NCBI GenBank assembly: GCA_900769905.1
Contig: CAAGIL010000039.1
Span: 1-52,801 of the forward strand
Origin: Rikenellaceae bacterium
GTDB taxonomy: Bacteria; Bacteroidota; Bacteroidia; Bacteroidales; UBA932
Length of the DNA: 52,801 nt
Reading direction: 5' to 3'
Under the pieces are notes generated by a model. The model saw only the letters and a program-made list of their open reading frames with translations, did no database searches and had not been told where the DNA came from. Position 1 is the first letter of the stretch. The number at the start of each line of letters is the position of its first letter. Shown here piece after piece: positions 42,961-50,725 of the stretch. The position numbers and the translations under genes were made by a program.

Positions 42961-43953
42961 CTAAAGATTAGGGTTGGATTCTTTCCACTCTGCTACAGGA
43001 GGGATGATGCCGAGGGAGATAATCTCGTCGCGCATCTTGCAGAGGTGCTCGTAGGATGCCTGGAGGTCAGCCATTTCCTGAGCGGTTCCCTCAGGTTTGC
43101 TGAAGTGTACGCCGGTGGCATCGATTACGGTAGGCATAGCCATCATCACGTTCTTGTATCCGCAAGCGTCGCAGTTTACATAGCAGCCTGCAGGCCAGGT
43201 GAACTTGTCACCGCCCATAGCTGCCTCAATCATCTTCACTGCGTTGTATGCAGGGCTCTGGAAGGAGCTGCGGCCGCGGAGCTTGATGATGTTGGAGCCA
43301 CCCTGAATGGTGTTGTGCTTGATTTCTGCCCAGCGCTCCTCGGAGAGATTCTTCTCGCTGAGAGGAGTTCCGTCGATGAGAGCCTTGCTGGCAAACACTG
43401 CCATAGCTTCGCCGTGGCCACCGTAGGTGTAGGCGTTGGTAACCTTGCACTGCTGAACTCCGAATTCGGCTGCGAGGCCTTCCTGGAGACGGGTGCTGTC
43501 GAGAGCTGCGAGGGAGGTGAGCTGCTCAGGCTTCAGTCCGGAGTGGATGAGAGCGGTGAGAGCGGTCACGTCAGCAGGGTTGAAGATAACAACCACGTGC
43601 TTCACGTCAGGGCAGTACTTCTTGATGAGGTCACCGAACTCAGCGGCAATCTGGCAGTTGCCCTTGAGCAGGTCTTCGCGGGTCATACCCTCCTTGCGAG
43701 GGGCGCCGCCTGAAGAAATGATGTATTTTGCATCCTTGAAGGCAACGGCCGGGTCAGTGGTCCAGCTGACGTTGGCGCCTTCGAAAGCGCAGTGGTAAAT
43801 TTCTTCGGCAACACCGTGCACACCGGGCTCGAAGATATCATAAAGACATACGTTTGGAGTGAGACCGAGCATGAGGGCGGTCTGGACCATGTTGGAGCCG
43901 ATCATTCCGCCGGCACCGACGATGAGCAGCTTTTCGTTAGTAAGATAATTCAT
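42961..43953 (-). CDS. mdh: Malate dehydrogenase
   Basis: A 330-residue NAD-dependent enzyme of the LDH/MDH superfamily, interconverting malate and oxaloacetate, used in the reductive branch toward succinate in Bacteroidales. The nucleotide-binding GAGGMIG is at 13-19; FNPADVTAL, the arginine in LDSTRLQ and the catalytic histidine in TYGGHGEA follow. The form matches the Bacteroides-type MDH, not the 310-residue type. Start at 43953 gives the family N terminus (MNYLTNEKLLIVG). Confidence 0.9.
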   Translation of the reverse strand: MNYLTNEKLLIVGAGGMIGSNMVQTALMLGLTPNVCLYDIFEPGVHGVAEEIYHCAFEGANVSWTTDPAVAFKDAKYIISSGGAPRKEGMTREDLLKGNCQIAAEFGDLIKKYCPDVKHVVVIFNPADVTALTALIHSGLKPEQLTSLAALDSTRLQEGLAAEFGVQQCKVTNAYTYGGHGEAMAVFASKALIDGTPLSEKNLSEERWAEIKHNTIQGGSNIIKLRGRSSFQSPAYNAVKMIEAAMGGDKFTWPAGCYVNCDACGYKNVMMAMPTVIDATGVHFSKPEGTAQEMADLQASYEHLCKMRDEIISLGIIPPVAEWKESNPNL

Positions 43954-43993
43954 TTCTATTGCAATAAAAATTGAGTATTCAACGAATTCTTCG

Positions 43994-44001
43994 CAAATAT
44001 A
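43994..44001 (-). promoter_or_regulatory. -7 box of mdh
   Basis: TATATTTG on the minus strand, 40 bases before the mdh ATG. No matching -33 element was found. Confidence 0.5.
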
Positions 44002-44013
44002 CAAAAAAAGCAT

Positions 44014-44021
44014 TATCTTTG
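44014..44021 (+). promoter_or_regulatory. -7 box of the phosphopantetheinyl transferase gene
   Basis: TATCTTTG, 18 bases before the ATG. It is only 12 bases from the divergent mdh box, so the two promoters probably overlap. Confidence 0.5.
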
Positions 44022-44039
44022 CGATGTTATAAAACAATT

Positions 44040-44681
44040 ATGGCACTATATCTCATAAAAGATCTTGACGACGACTACCACTCGCGACTGGGAGTCTGGC
44101 AAATTACGGAGTCCGAAGAGGAACTCAGAAAGCTCTGTTCAGTACCCTCAGATGAGCTCGAGGAAATATCCTACATAAGGAATGAATCTCTCCGCAAGCA
44201 GAAACTGGCTGTGCGGGCGTTATTGGAGGCCCTTTTCGATGAAAAGGTATATCTTAACCATCACGACAACGGAAAACCGTACATCGAGAACTCTTCCATC
44301 AATCTGAGCATTACGCACACTACAAAATATGTAGCCATCATCTACAACGACACCGAAGAGGTGGGCATCGATTGCGAATCTCTCGACAGGGATTTCTCTG
44401 CCGTGGAGAAAAGGGCTCTGTCAGAGGAGGAAATAGAGGACCTGGATGATGAGAAGCGCAATGAGCAGCTGGCCATCTACTGGTGCGCCAAGGAAGCTGT
44501 TTACAAGAAAATGTCCCAGTACAACGTGGATTTTGCGGAGCAGATTGAAATCGACAACTTCCGCCTTCGCGGGGAAGGTGAGCTGGACGCCACCTTCATC
44601 AGCAAGGACGGTTACGAAGAAGAGCTCGAACTTCAGTATATGACCTTCGACCGCCACGTCCTCGTGTGGGTTGCGGGCTAG
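44040..44681 (+). CDS. 4'-phosphopantetheinyl transferase (Sfp type)
   Basis: A 213-residue enzyme that moves phosphopantetheine from CoA to a carrier-protein serine. The Sfp-type motifs are in place: NLSITHT (88-94), VGIDCE (108-113) with the metal-binding acid residues, and WCAKEA (148-153). Its likely substrate is AcpP (12811-13053), as no other carrier protein is in the window. The first ATG that follows the -7 box is used. Confidence 0.88.
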   Translation: MALYLIKDLDDDYHSRLGVWQITESEEELRKLCSVPSDELEEISYIRNESLRKQKLAVRALLEALFDEKVYLNHHDNGKPYIENSSINLSITHTTKYVAIIYNDTEEVGIDCESLDRDFSAVEKRALSEEEIEDLDDEKRNEQLAIYWCAKEAVYKKMSQYNVDFAEQIEIDNFRLRGEGELDATFISKDGYEEELELQYMTFDRHVLVWVAG

Positions 44682-44698
44682 TTCTTTTCCGCCTGCTT

Positions 44699-45910
44699 TT
44701 ACCTTTGCGGCCTTAACCAGGTTTCCGGATTTTGGGGAGTCTTCTCCTTCCAGATCTGGAAGTGGAGTTGCGTCTGCTTGTCAATGGTGTCCACCCGGCC
44801 TATCGTCTGGCCGGTCTTGACCTTGTCTCCGGTTTTGACTGACACCTGCCCGAGTTTGCAGTAGAAACTGAAATAATTTCCGTGCTGCACGAGTACGCAT
44901 TTGTTGTAGCCCGGCATCACGATGATGTTCTTCACCTCCCCGTCGAACACTGCCTTGATTTCCTCGCCTTCGGACAGGGAAATGTTTATTCCGTTGTTGA
45001 AAGGCATCACCATTGACGTGTACACCGGGTGGTTGTGGCGCCCGAACTTCTCCACTACGGGTCCGTCGGCCGGCCACGGCAACTTGCCCTTGTTCTTCTC
45101 GAAGTCCGCTGCCAGCTTGTAGTCTATGGCCTTCTGGGTGCTGCCTGCCTTCTTGCCTCCCGAGGCGGGCTTCGTCTCCTGGGCCACGTATTCTGCGATG
45201 ATGCGCTCGATTTCCCGGTTCAGGGCTTCCACCTGCTTGCGCTTGGCATCCAGCTCCTTCTGGTACTTCTTCTTGTCCTTGTTGAGACTGGCGATGAGCG
45301 CATCGGACTTCTTCTCGTCCTTGCGCAGGTTCTCCATTTCCCGGCGGCGTGCCTCCTGGAGCGCCTCCGCCTTCTTCTTCATTTTTTCGAGTTCCGCCAG
45401 TTTCGCTTCCAGCTCGGCTTTGGTCTCCTGTATTGCCCTGGCTTCGGCGTTCATCGTGGTGGACAGACGGCGCAGGTAGGAATAACGCCTTGCCGCCTGG
45501 GTGAGGTCGCTGCTGGTGAGTATGTAGGCGAACCACATCCTGTTGTCCCTGTTCCTGTAAGCTCCCTTGATCAGGCGCTTGTAGTAAAGGCTCATTGTGT
45601 CCAGCCTTGCCTGGAGGGTTGCGGCTTCCGTCTTCGCCCGCGAGATGCTGTCGTTGATTACCCGAATTTCGCGCTCGCTGTCGGTGAGAAGTTCGCGCCT
45701 GTTGCTGAGCTGCTTGCGTATGAGAGTGAGGTCTCCCAGGGCACTGGCGCTGCGTTTCGAGTTCTCCTGGAGCTGCTTCTGGAGCTGGGCGATTTCCCTC
45801 TCCAGCGCCGCCTTCTTCGATTCCTGCGCGCTGGTGTTCTGGGCGGCCGACGAAAGGGTCGCGCCCAGCATCAGGCACATCAGAAAGAGTATGCGCAGGG
45901 CCTTCCTCAT
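44699..45910 (-). CDS. EnvC-like murein hydrolase activator (degenerate M23)
   Basis: A 403-residue exported protein (signal peptide ending SSAAQ) with a long coiled coil to about residue 230 and a C-terminal LytM/M23 domain from about 269. The zinc site is broken: the HxGxD motif reads NNGIN (305-309), and the YxHL histidine is Lys352; only LHFQIW at about 382 is kept. Such proteins activate amidases and do not cut peptidoglycan. Partner candidates are FtsX and an amidase outside the window. It overlaps the TPR gene by 4 bases. Confidence 0.88.
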   Translation of the reverse strand: MRKALRILFLMCLMLGATLSSAAQNTSAQESKKAALEREIAQLQKQLQENSKRSASALGDLTLIRKQLSNRRELLTDSEREIRVINDSISRAKTEAATLQARLDTMSLYYKRLIKGAYRNRDNRMWFAYILTSSDLTQAARRYSYLRRLSTTMNAEARAIQETKAELEAKLAELEKMKKKAEALQEARRREMENLRKDEKKSDALIASLNKDKKKYQKELDAKRKQVEALNREIERIIAEYVAQETKPASGGKKAGSTQKAIDYKLAADFEKNKGKLPWPADGPVVEKFGRHNHPVYTSMVMPFNNGINISLSEGEEIKAVFDGEVKNIIVMPGYNKCVLVQHGNYFSFYCKLGQVSVKTGDKVKTGQTIGRVDTIDKQTQLHFQIWKEKTPQNPETWLRPQR

Positions 45911-47154
45911 TTGTTTGTCTCACTTTTCTGCTCGGAGAGTGAGTGGTAGTAATCGGCCAGGTCGTTCTCGCCCAATGCCCTGAGCACCAGCGAGTAATGT
46001 TCCAGCACCACGGCGCTTTCCTTGCCCCCGAAAATCATTGCCCTCTTGAAATGCGGCTTCGCCTCCTCCGGCTTTTTCATCAGGTAGAGTATCCATCCCA
46101 GGGTGTCCAGGTAGGTCGCGTTGTCCGGCTCGAGCTCCACTGCCCGCCGGCTCATCTTCAAGGCTTTCTTGAGCTGCTTCTTCTCCTCGCTCAGGTAGTA
46201 GGCGTAGTTGTTCAGCACGGAACTGAGGTCGGGCTTGAGCGACAGGGCGTTGTCGTAGCACCTGTATGCCCGCTTGCGGTCGCCAAGCATATGCGCCAGG
46301 TCGCCCTCGTAGTTGTAGGCTTCCGCCAGCTTTTCGCTGTCCGCCGCTGCCGCAGCTGCGTTCTGCAGGGCCGCGCACTGCTTCAGCGCACCCTCGTAAT
46401 CCTGCTCAATGTAAAGGAGCTGGAACTTCAGCATATTGCATTTGTAATCCAGGGGATACAGCTCCACGCACCTGTCCGTGAGTTCCTTCAGCGTGCTGCC
46501 CCAAACCCAGTAGAAGCGCGAGTCCATGTTCTGCATTATCGCTTCGAGGTAGGCGCTTTTCGTGCCCGCATCCACGTCCCCGTCTTCAATCAGCTGCCGG
46601 AGCTCCGTAAAAAATGACGGGGTCTTGCCGGACATACGGTAGGTCTCCAGCTTCCCGAGGCGCGCCGGAAGGTATTGAGGGTCAATGTCAAGAGCCTCCC
46701 CGTAGCGTGCCAGCGCGAGCGAATCCCTGCCCTGTGCGAGACGCACGTCCGCAATCATAGTGAGGCTGTACGGGGTGCGGTATATCGCCGGACGCATATC
46801 GATGAGCTTCTGGAAGCTGTCTGCGAACTTCACCCTCTCGCCGGTCTGGCTGTAAAGCATAGCCAGGGAGTGGATGTACCAGAGGTTGGCGGAGTCCAGC
46901 GCCGCGGCCTTCTCGATGTAGGGAGCGGCCTGATTCGTGCGGCCCTGGTAGAACTCGCAGCTTCCCATGTAATAGTTGTAGGCATCGTCATCGGGTTTCT
47001 GCTCCAGAAGCCGGGCGAACATCTCCCCGGCGACGGAGAACTCTCCTTCAGAATAGAGCGCAACGGCATCCAGGAACAGACTCTTGTCCTCCTGGGCTAC
47101 GGCTGCAAAGCTGAAAGGCAGCAAAAACAGCAACAAATAGGCAATCTTACGCAT
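45907..47154 (-). CDS. TPR-repeat exported protein
   Basis: A 415-residue protein with a signal peptide (MRKIAYLLLFLLPFSFAAVAQ) and tetratricopeptide repeats through most of its length, seen in AVALYSEGEFSVAGEMFARL, ALARYGEALDIDPQYLPARL and AYRCYDNALSLKPDLSSVL. TPR proteins are scaffolds; the partner is unknown. It is translationally coupled to the EnvC-like gene, a pairing seen widely in Bacteroidetes. The ATG at 47154 is preferred to an upstream TTG. Confidence 0.87.
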   Translation of the reverse strand: MRKIAYLLLFLLPFSFAAVAQEDKSLFLDAVALYSEGEFSVAGEMFARLLEQKPDDDAYNYYMGSCEFYQGRTNQAAPYIEKAAALDSANLWYIHSLAMLYSQTGERVKFADSFQKLIDMRPAIYRTPYSLTMIADVRLAQGRDSLALARYGEALDIDPQYLPARLGKLETYRMSGKTPSFFTELRQLIEDGDVDAGTKSAYLEAIMQNMDSRFYWVWGSTLKELTDRCVELYPLDYKCNMLKFQLLYIEQDYEGALKQCAALQNAAAAAADSEKLAEAYNYEGDLAHMLGDRKRAYRCYDNALSLKPDLSSVLNNYAYYLSEEKKQLKKALKMSRRAVELEPDNATYLDTLGWILYLMKKPEEAKPHFKRAMIFGGKESAVVLEHYSLVLRALGENDLADYYHSLSEQKSETNK

Positions 47155-47160
47155 AGAAGA

Positions 47161-47168
47161 CAAATTTA
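47161..47168 (-). promoter_or_regulatory. -7-like box of the TPR gene
   Basis: TAAATTTG on the minus strand ends 6 bases before the ATG, implying a near-leaderless transcript. No -33 element is seen, so the call is weak. Confidence 0.3.
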
Positions 47169-47225
47169 TGTAATTTTTATGAGAAAAAATGTCTACTTTA
47201 GCACGAAATTATTTCTTTTGTTGAA

Positions 47226-47786
47226 ATGCAACTTTTCGGTAACAGGAAGCATCTTGATTCACAGGAGAAAGAATGGATAGAGGGGGCGAAGCAGGGCGAC
47301 AGGAAGTCGCAAAAGGCCATTTATGACCTTCTGTCAGGGAAGATGATGGCCGTTTGTCTGCGTTATATGGGCGACAGGGAAGCGGCGGAAGACATACTCC
47401 AGGACGGTTTCGTGACCCTTTTTTCCAAACTGGACAGCTATTCGGGGATGGGATCCTTCGAAGGCTGGGCCCGGAAGATCTTTGTAAATACTGCACTGAT
47501 GAGTCTCAGAAAGAAAGATGCTCTGAAGAACACCGAAGACGTGTCCGCCGCCTGGGGAATCTCCAGCGACGACCCGACGGTAATCCAGAAGATTTCGTGC
47601 GATGATCTGATGAAGATGATTGCCGCCCTGCCTCCGGGTTTCCGCACCGTGTTCAACATGTATGTCATAGAGGGTTTCTCGCATAAGGAAATAGCTGAAG
47701 CCCTCGGAATTTCCGAGACGACGTCGCGCTCCCAGCTCCAGAGAGCCAGGATGCTGTTGCAGTCAAAGATAAAAGACAGATATTAA
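47226..47786 (+). CDS. ECF-type RNA polymerase sigma factor
   Basis: A 186-residue sigma-70 family protein with only regions 2 and 4. Region 2 covers about 25-90 (CLRYMGDREAAEDILQDGF) and region 4 about 128-180 (LPPGFRTVFNMYVIEGFSHK, then the helix-turn-helix IAEALGISETT). It is followed after one base by a gene whose N terminus looks like an anti-sigma domain, which suggests the two form a signalling pair. Confidence 0.93.
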   Translation: MQLFGNRKHLDSQEKEWIEGAKQGDRKSQKAIYDLLSGKMMAVCLRYMGDREAAEDILQDGFVTLFSKLDSYSGMGSFEGWARKIFVNTALMSLRKKDALKNTEDVSAAWGISSDDPTVIQKISCDDLMKMIAALPPGFRTVFNMYVIEGFSHKEIAEALGISETTSRSQLQRARMLLQSKIKDRY

Positions 47787-47787
47787 G

Positions 47788-48990
47788 ATGCAGGAACAAT
47801 ATACAGAGTTTGACTCCTTGTTGAGGTCGCTTGCCGAAGATGCCGAGGTGAAACCCTCCCGCGGCGTTTGGAAGGCGGTGGCTTCACGGCTGGATGCGGC
47901 ATACCTTACCGTGGCCCCCGTACCGTTCATGAGGCGGTATGCGTGGGGCTTTGCCGGTATGAGCTTCGCTGCGGCCGCAGTGCTCTTCGGCGTGCTCATC
48001 TCGGGCCACTGGAGGCAGCCTGCGGTGCAGGAGAATGCTTCTCCGGTTTATGCTGCCCTCTCGGATGACAATGCCGTGCCTCAGGTGGAGGCTCCTCTGA
48101 GCCTGGAGGAATACCTGGACGGAAACCTTTTGCCGGAAGGCGCGAGCGCCGGCACCCTTCTTGCAGTGGCAGATACGCAGCACGAAGCGGAATATGTTGA
48201 GGAAGCTGAGGAAGATGCTCCGGCAGAGACGGTTCGTGCCGAAGAAGCAGAAATGCAGGAACTGCAGTCCGATGCCGGGAAACCTCAGGGGCGCAGCGCG
48301 AGAAAAGTTGTCGGCGATGCCGGAAACTTCGAAATCTTCACTGAAAATGAAAGCGCGCGCAGTCACCGTCCTTTCGAACTTTACACCAAAGGCGCGCTTG
48401 GAGGAAATGATTCGGAATACTCATTCAACCGTGGTATAGTAGGCTTGGCTCCGGGTACCCAGAGCAACGGAATCGTGGAGACGGGCAAATCCGTCTATGG
48501 AGTGCCGTTCTCTTTGGGAATAGGTGTGCGCAAGTATGTCAGCTCCCGCTTCTCCCTTGGCCTCGGCGTTGATTACTCCCGCCTGACCAGGACTTTCTCC
48601 GGCAAATATATGGAGAATGGAGAAGTCAGCGAAGCAGGTACGGTTTCCCACGTGCTGCAGTACGTCGGACTTCCTCTGGATGCCTACTTCGATGTCGTCA
48701 GCTCCGACAGGATCAAGCTGTACCTCCACGCGGGCGGCGAGGCTGAGTATTGCCTCTCAAACGAATACACCCTGTATGCCAGCCCGGACATCAGCATCAC
48801 TGAGCCTGTCCAGAAACTCCAGTATTCCGTGGGCGCTGGACTTGGCGTGGAGTTCATGCTTTCAAGAAGGATAGGCCTGTATGTGGATCCGAGCGTGAAG
48901 TACTACTTCCCTTGCGACCAGCCGAAGAGCGTACGTACGGAACGTCCGCTGCTTGTCAACTTTGATGCAGGTCTGAGGTTCTCTTTCTGA
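47788..48990 (+). CDS. Probable dual-membrane anti-sigma factor with beta-barrel domain
   Basis: A 400-residue protein in three parts. Residues 1-50 are cytoplasmic-like, with the short helix SRGVWKAVASRL seen in anti-sigma proteins. A single membrane helix lies at about 51-72. A 120-residue acidic, Ala/Glu-rich linker follows, and residues about 195-400 are alternating beta-strands ending in Phe (FDAGLRFSF), like an outer-membrane barrel. This matches the dual membrane-spanning anti-sigma (Dma) proteins reported in Bacteroides thetaiotaomicron. Its partner would be the sigma factor just upstream. Topology and function are inferred. Confidence 0.72.
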   Translation: MQEQYTEFDSLLRSLAEDAEVKPSRGVWKAVASRLDAAYLTVAPVPFMRRYAWGFAGMSFAAAAVLFGVLISGHWRQPAVQENASPVYAALSDDNAVPQVEAPLSLEEYLDGNLLPEGASAGTLLAVADTQHEAEYVEEAEEDAPAETVRAEEAEMQELQSDAGKPQGRSARKVVGDAGNFEIFTENESARSHRPFELYTKGALGGNDSEYSFNRGIVGLAPGTQSNGIVETGKSVYGVPFSLGIGVRKYVSSRFSLGLGVDYSRLTRTFSGKYMENGEVSEAGTVSHVLQYVGLPLDAYFDVVSSDRIKLYLHAGGEAEYCLSNEYTLYASPDISITEPVQKLQYSVGAGLGVEFMLSRRIGLYVDPSVKYYFPCDQPKSVRTERPLLVNFDAGLRFSF

Positions 48991-49052
48991 CACTCTTAAA
49001 ATACGGAAATGATTCGATAAAATAAAGAAATATTCCTATTCTTAGTCCGTCT

Positions 49053-49096
49053 CGTCAGTGCAGCAGAAGACTTTTTTGGTTTTCTTTGCACTGACG
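49053..49096 (+). promoter_or_regulatory. Long hairpin before the unknown lipoprotein gene
   Basis: CGTCAGTGCA (49053-49062) pairs perfectly with TGCACTGACG (49087-49096). Inside, AGAAGAC pairs with GTTTTCT (one wobble), leaving the loop TTTTTTG. Five T follow four bases later, so it may terminate the sigma operon; but it ends only 8 bases before the next ATG and may instead control that gene. The remaining bases of 48991-49104 show nothing else. Confidence 0.75.
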
Positions 49097-49104
49097 ACAT
49101 TTTT

Positions 49105-50265
49105 ATGTTTATGACTATGAAAGGTTCATATCTTTTGCTGATACTCGCGGTCTCCCTGTCCTGCAGCCGTCAGGATTTGGAACTTTTGGGAGGGAAACTT
49201 CGGAACGACACAATACGCGGAGGAGCTTCGGGCGCAACTGACGGTGCCCGGGGCCTGGAATATGCGGCGTTCAGCTATGATGCCGGATTTGACTGGCCGG
49301 CAGCGGCCCCGGGATCGGAAGTCCCCTTTGAACTCATACGCTACCGTTCTGATGCGGAACTCTTTCGCCTGCAGGGAGGTCGGGACAATTGCATTGACCC
49401 GGACCCGGACCACCATCACATAGTGTACGGGAAACTGTTTACACAATACGCTGATGCGGTCTCCCTGAGCGTGGCGGTGGACGGGAAACGGCTCTTCGAT
49501 TCCGACCGTCCGGAAATCCTGGCCGGGGTGATGGTGGACGGGGAAGATATATACAGCCTGTGCGTTTCGCGACCCAAGGGTTTTACGCTTCGCAAGAATG
49601 AGGCGATACTGCTGCGGCGCAGCGAAGGTGTAGTCTTCGGCTCGCTTTCCGATCCTTCATATTCCCCCGGAGGTGCACTGTATATGGATGGTGGGGATAT
49701 GGTATTCTGCTATTGTGTAGAAGAGATGCAATCCCGCCGCATCTATTGCGTACGCAACGGAAAGGAGAATCTCCTGAAACTGGAAGCGGACGCTATTGCT
49801 GTTCTGGACGTGAAGATGAAAGGCGGAAATGCCCTGATTCTGCCTTCTTACTATAAAGGTTGCCGGCTTATGGACGGGAGAATCTGGACAAGGGACAAGC
49901 AGGTGACTTTCAGTGCCTATGTGGAAGGGCTCGGCTCAGTGGTTTTCGGGGAAAGGTATGGGCAGGAGGCAAAAATACTGAGCCCTTCGCGGGGGAAGAT
50001 ACTGCATTGCGGGGAAGTGGACTATGTGCTTCTGGACAACGGTTCCGGACTTGTTACCCTTACTACGGGGGAGAGAGGCGGGAGCAGAATATATATGGAC
50101 AGTTATCTGCTTTCTGATGCCTGCGTGGCGATTGGAGGGGAAGATGTGGCTTTGGCGATGTCGGCCTGCAGGAAAGACGAGGCACCATTTGTGAGCGGAG
50201 GCGGAAAGAGCCTGAGTGTTCCGGTTAACGGCTACATCTGCTGTCTGGCTTTGCCTCCTCCCTGA
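49105..50265 (+). CDS. Lipoprotein of unknown function
   Basis: A 386-residue predicted lipoprotein; signal peptide with lipobox SLSC. No family was recognised. The body is rich in short beta-like segments with Gly and Asp turns, as in repeat or propeller folds (for example GGALYMDGGDMVFCYCVEE, GKILHCGEVDYVLLDNG), and has several cysteines. It is next to the ECF sigma and anti-sigma genes, beyond a long hairpin, so it may be their target. The start may be ATG 49105, 49111 or 49117. Its stop abuts that of tsaE. Confidence 0.75.
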   Translation: MFMTMKGSYLLLILAVSLSCSRQDLELLGGKLRNDTIRGGASGATDGARGLEYAAFSYDAGFDWPAAAPGSEVPFELIRYRSDAELFRLQGGRDNCIDPDPDHHHIVYGKLFTQYADAVSLSVAVDGKRLFDSDRPEILAGVMVDGEDIYSLCVSRPKGFTLRKNEAILLRRSEGVVFGSLSDPSYSPGGALYMDGGDMVFCYCVEEMQSRRIYCVRNGKENLLKLEADAIAVLDVKMKGGNALILPSYYKGCRLMDGRIWTRDKQVTFSAYVEGLGSVVFGERYGQEAKILSPSRGKILHCGEVDYVLLDNGSGLVTLTTGERGGSRIYMDSYLLSDACVAIGGEDVALAMSACRKDEAPFVSGGGKSLSVPVNGYICCLALPPP

Positions 50266-50691
50266 TCAGTCCTCCCAGCTGAGAACCCTGGATCCGTCCC
50301 CGGCCACCTGGATGTTGACGTGCAGAGTCTCGTCCGGGAGCAGTTCCGGGATGTTTTCCGCCCACTCCATCAGGCATAGGCAGCCGCTGTCAAAGTAATC
50401 ATATATGCCTATGTCCAGGGCTTCCTCATTTTTGGTGATGCGGTAGAAATCGAAGTGGAAGATGCTGTTGCCGTCTGAGCCCATATACTCGTTCACGATG
50501 GCGAAGGTCGGGGAGGATATTTCCCCGGAAGGGACTCCGAGGCTCTCGCAGAGGGCTTTGGTAAAGGTGGTCTTCCCTGCGCCCATCGGGGCGTGGAAGG
50601 CAATCAGAGAATGATTCCTGAGAACCTGTTTGAACTCTTCGGCTGCTTCGGGGAGGGCTGCGAGCCCTGCTATGATCAACTTATGCTCCAT
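50266..50691 (-). CDS. tsaE: tRNA threonylcarbamoyladenosine synthesis ATPase TsaE
   Basis: A 141-residue P-loop ATPase needed with TsaB, TsaC and TsaD to make t6A37 in ANN-decoding tRNAs. The Walker A motif is APMGAGKT (34-41), followed by SSPTFAIVNEY and FDFYRI, the family signatures, and the C-terminal LMEWAENIP. The ATG at 50691 is preferred; a longer upstream frame overlaps the divergent ATPase gene. Confidence 0.94.
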   Translation of the reverse strand: MEHKLIIAGLAALPEAAEEFKQVLRNHSLIAFHAPMGAGKTTFTKALCESLGVPSGEISSPTFAIVNEYMGSDGNSIFHFDFYRITKNEEALDIGIYDYFDSGCLCLMEWAENIPELLPDETLHVNIQVAGDGSRVLSWED

Positions 50692-50725
50692 AACGGGGCG
50701 AAGATAATAATTTTTTTTATACGAT

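Noticed and set aside
44699..45910. The M23 protein as an active peptidase
   Set aside because: Three of the expected metal-site residues are replaced, so a regulator role is more likely.
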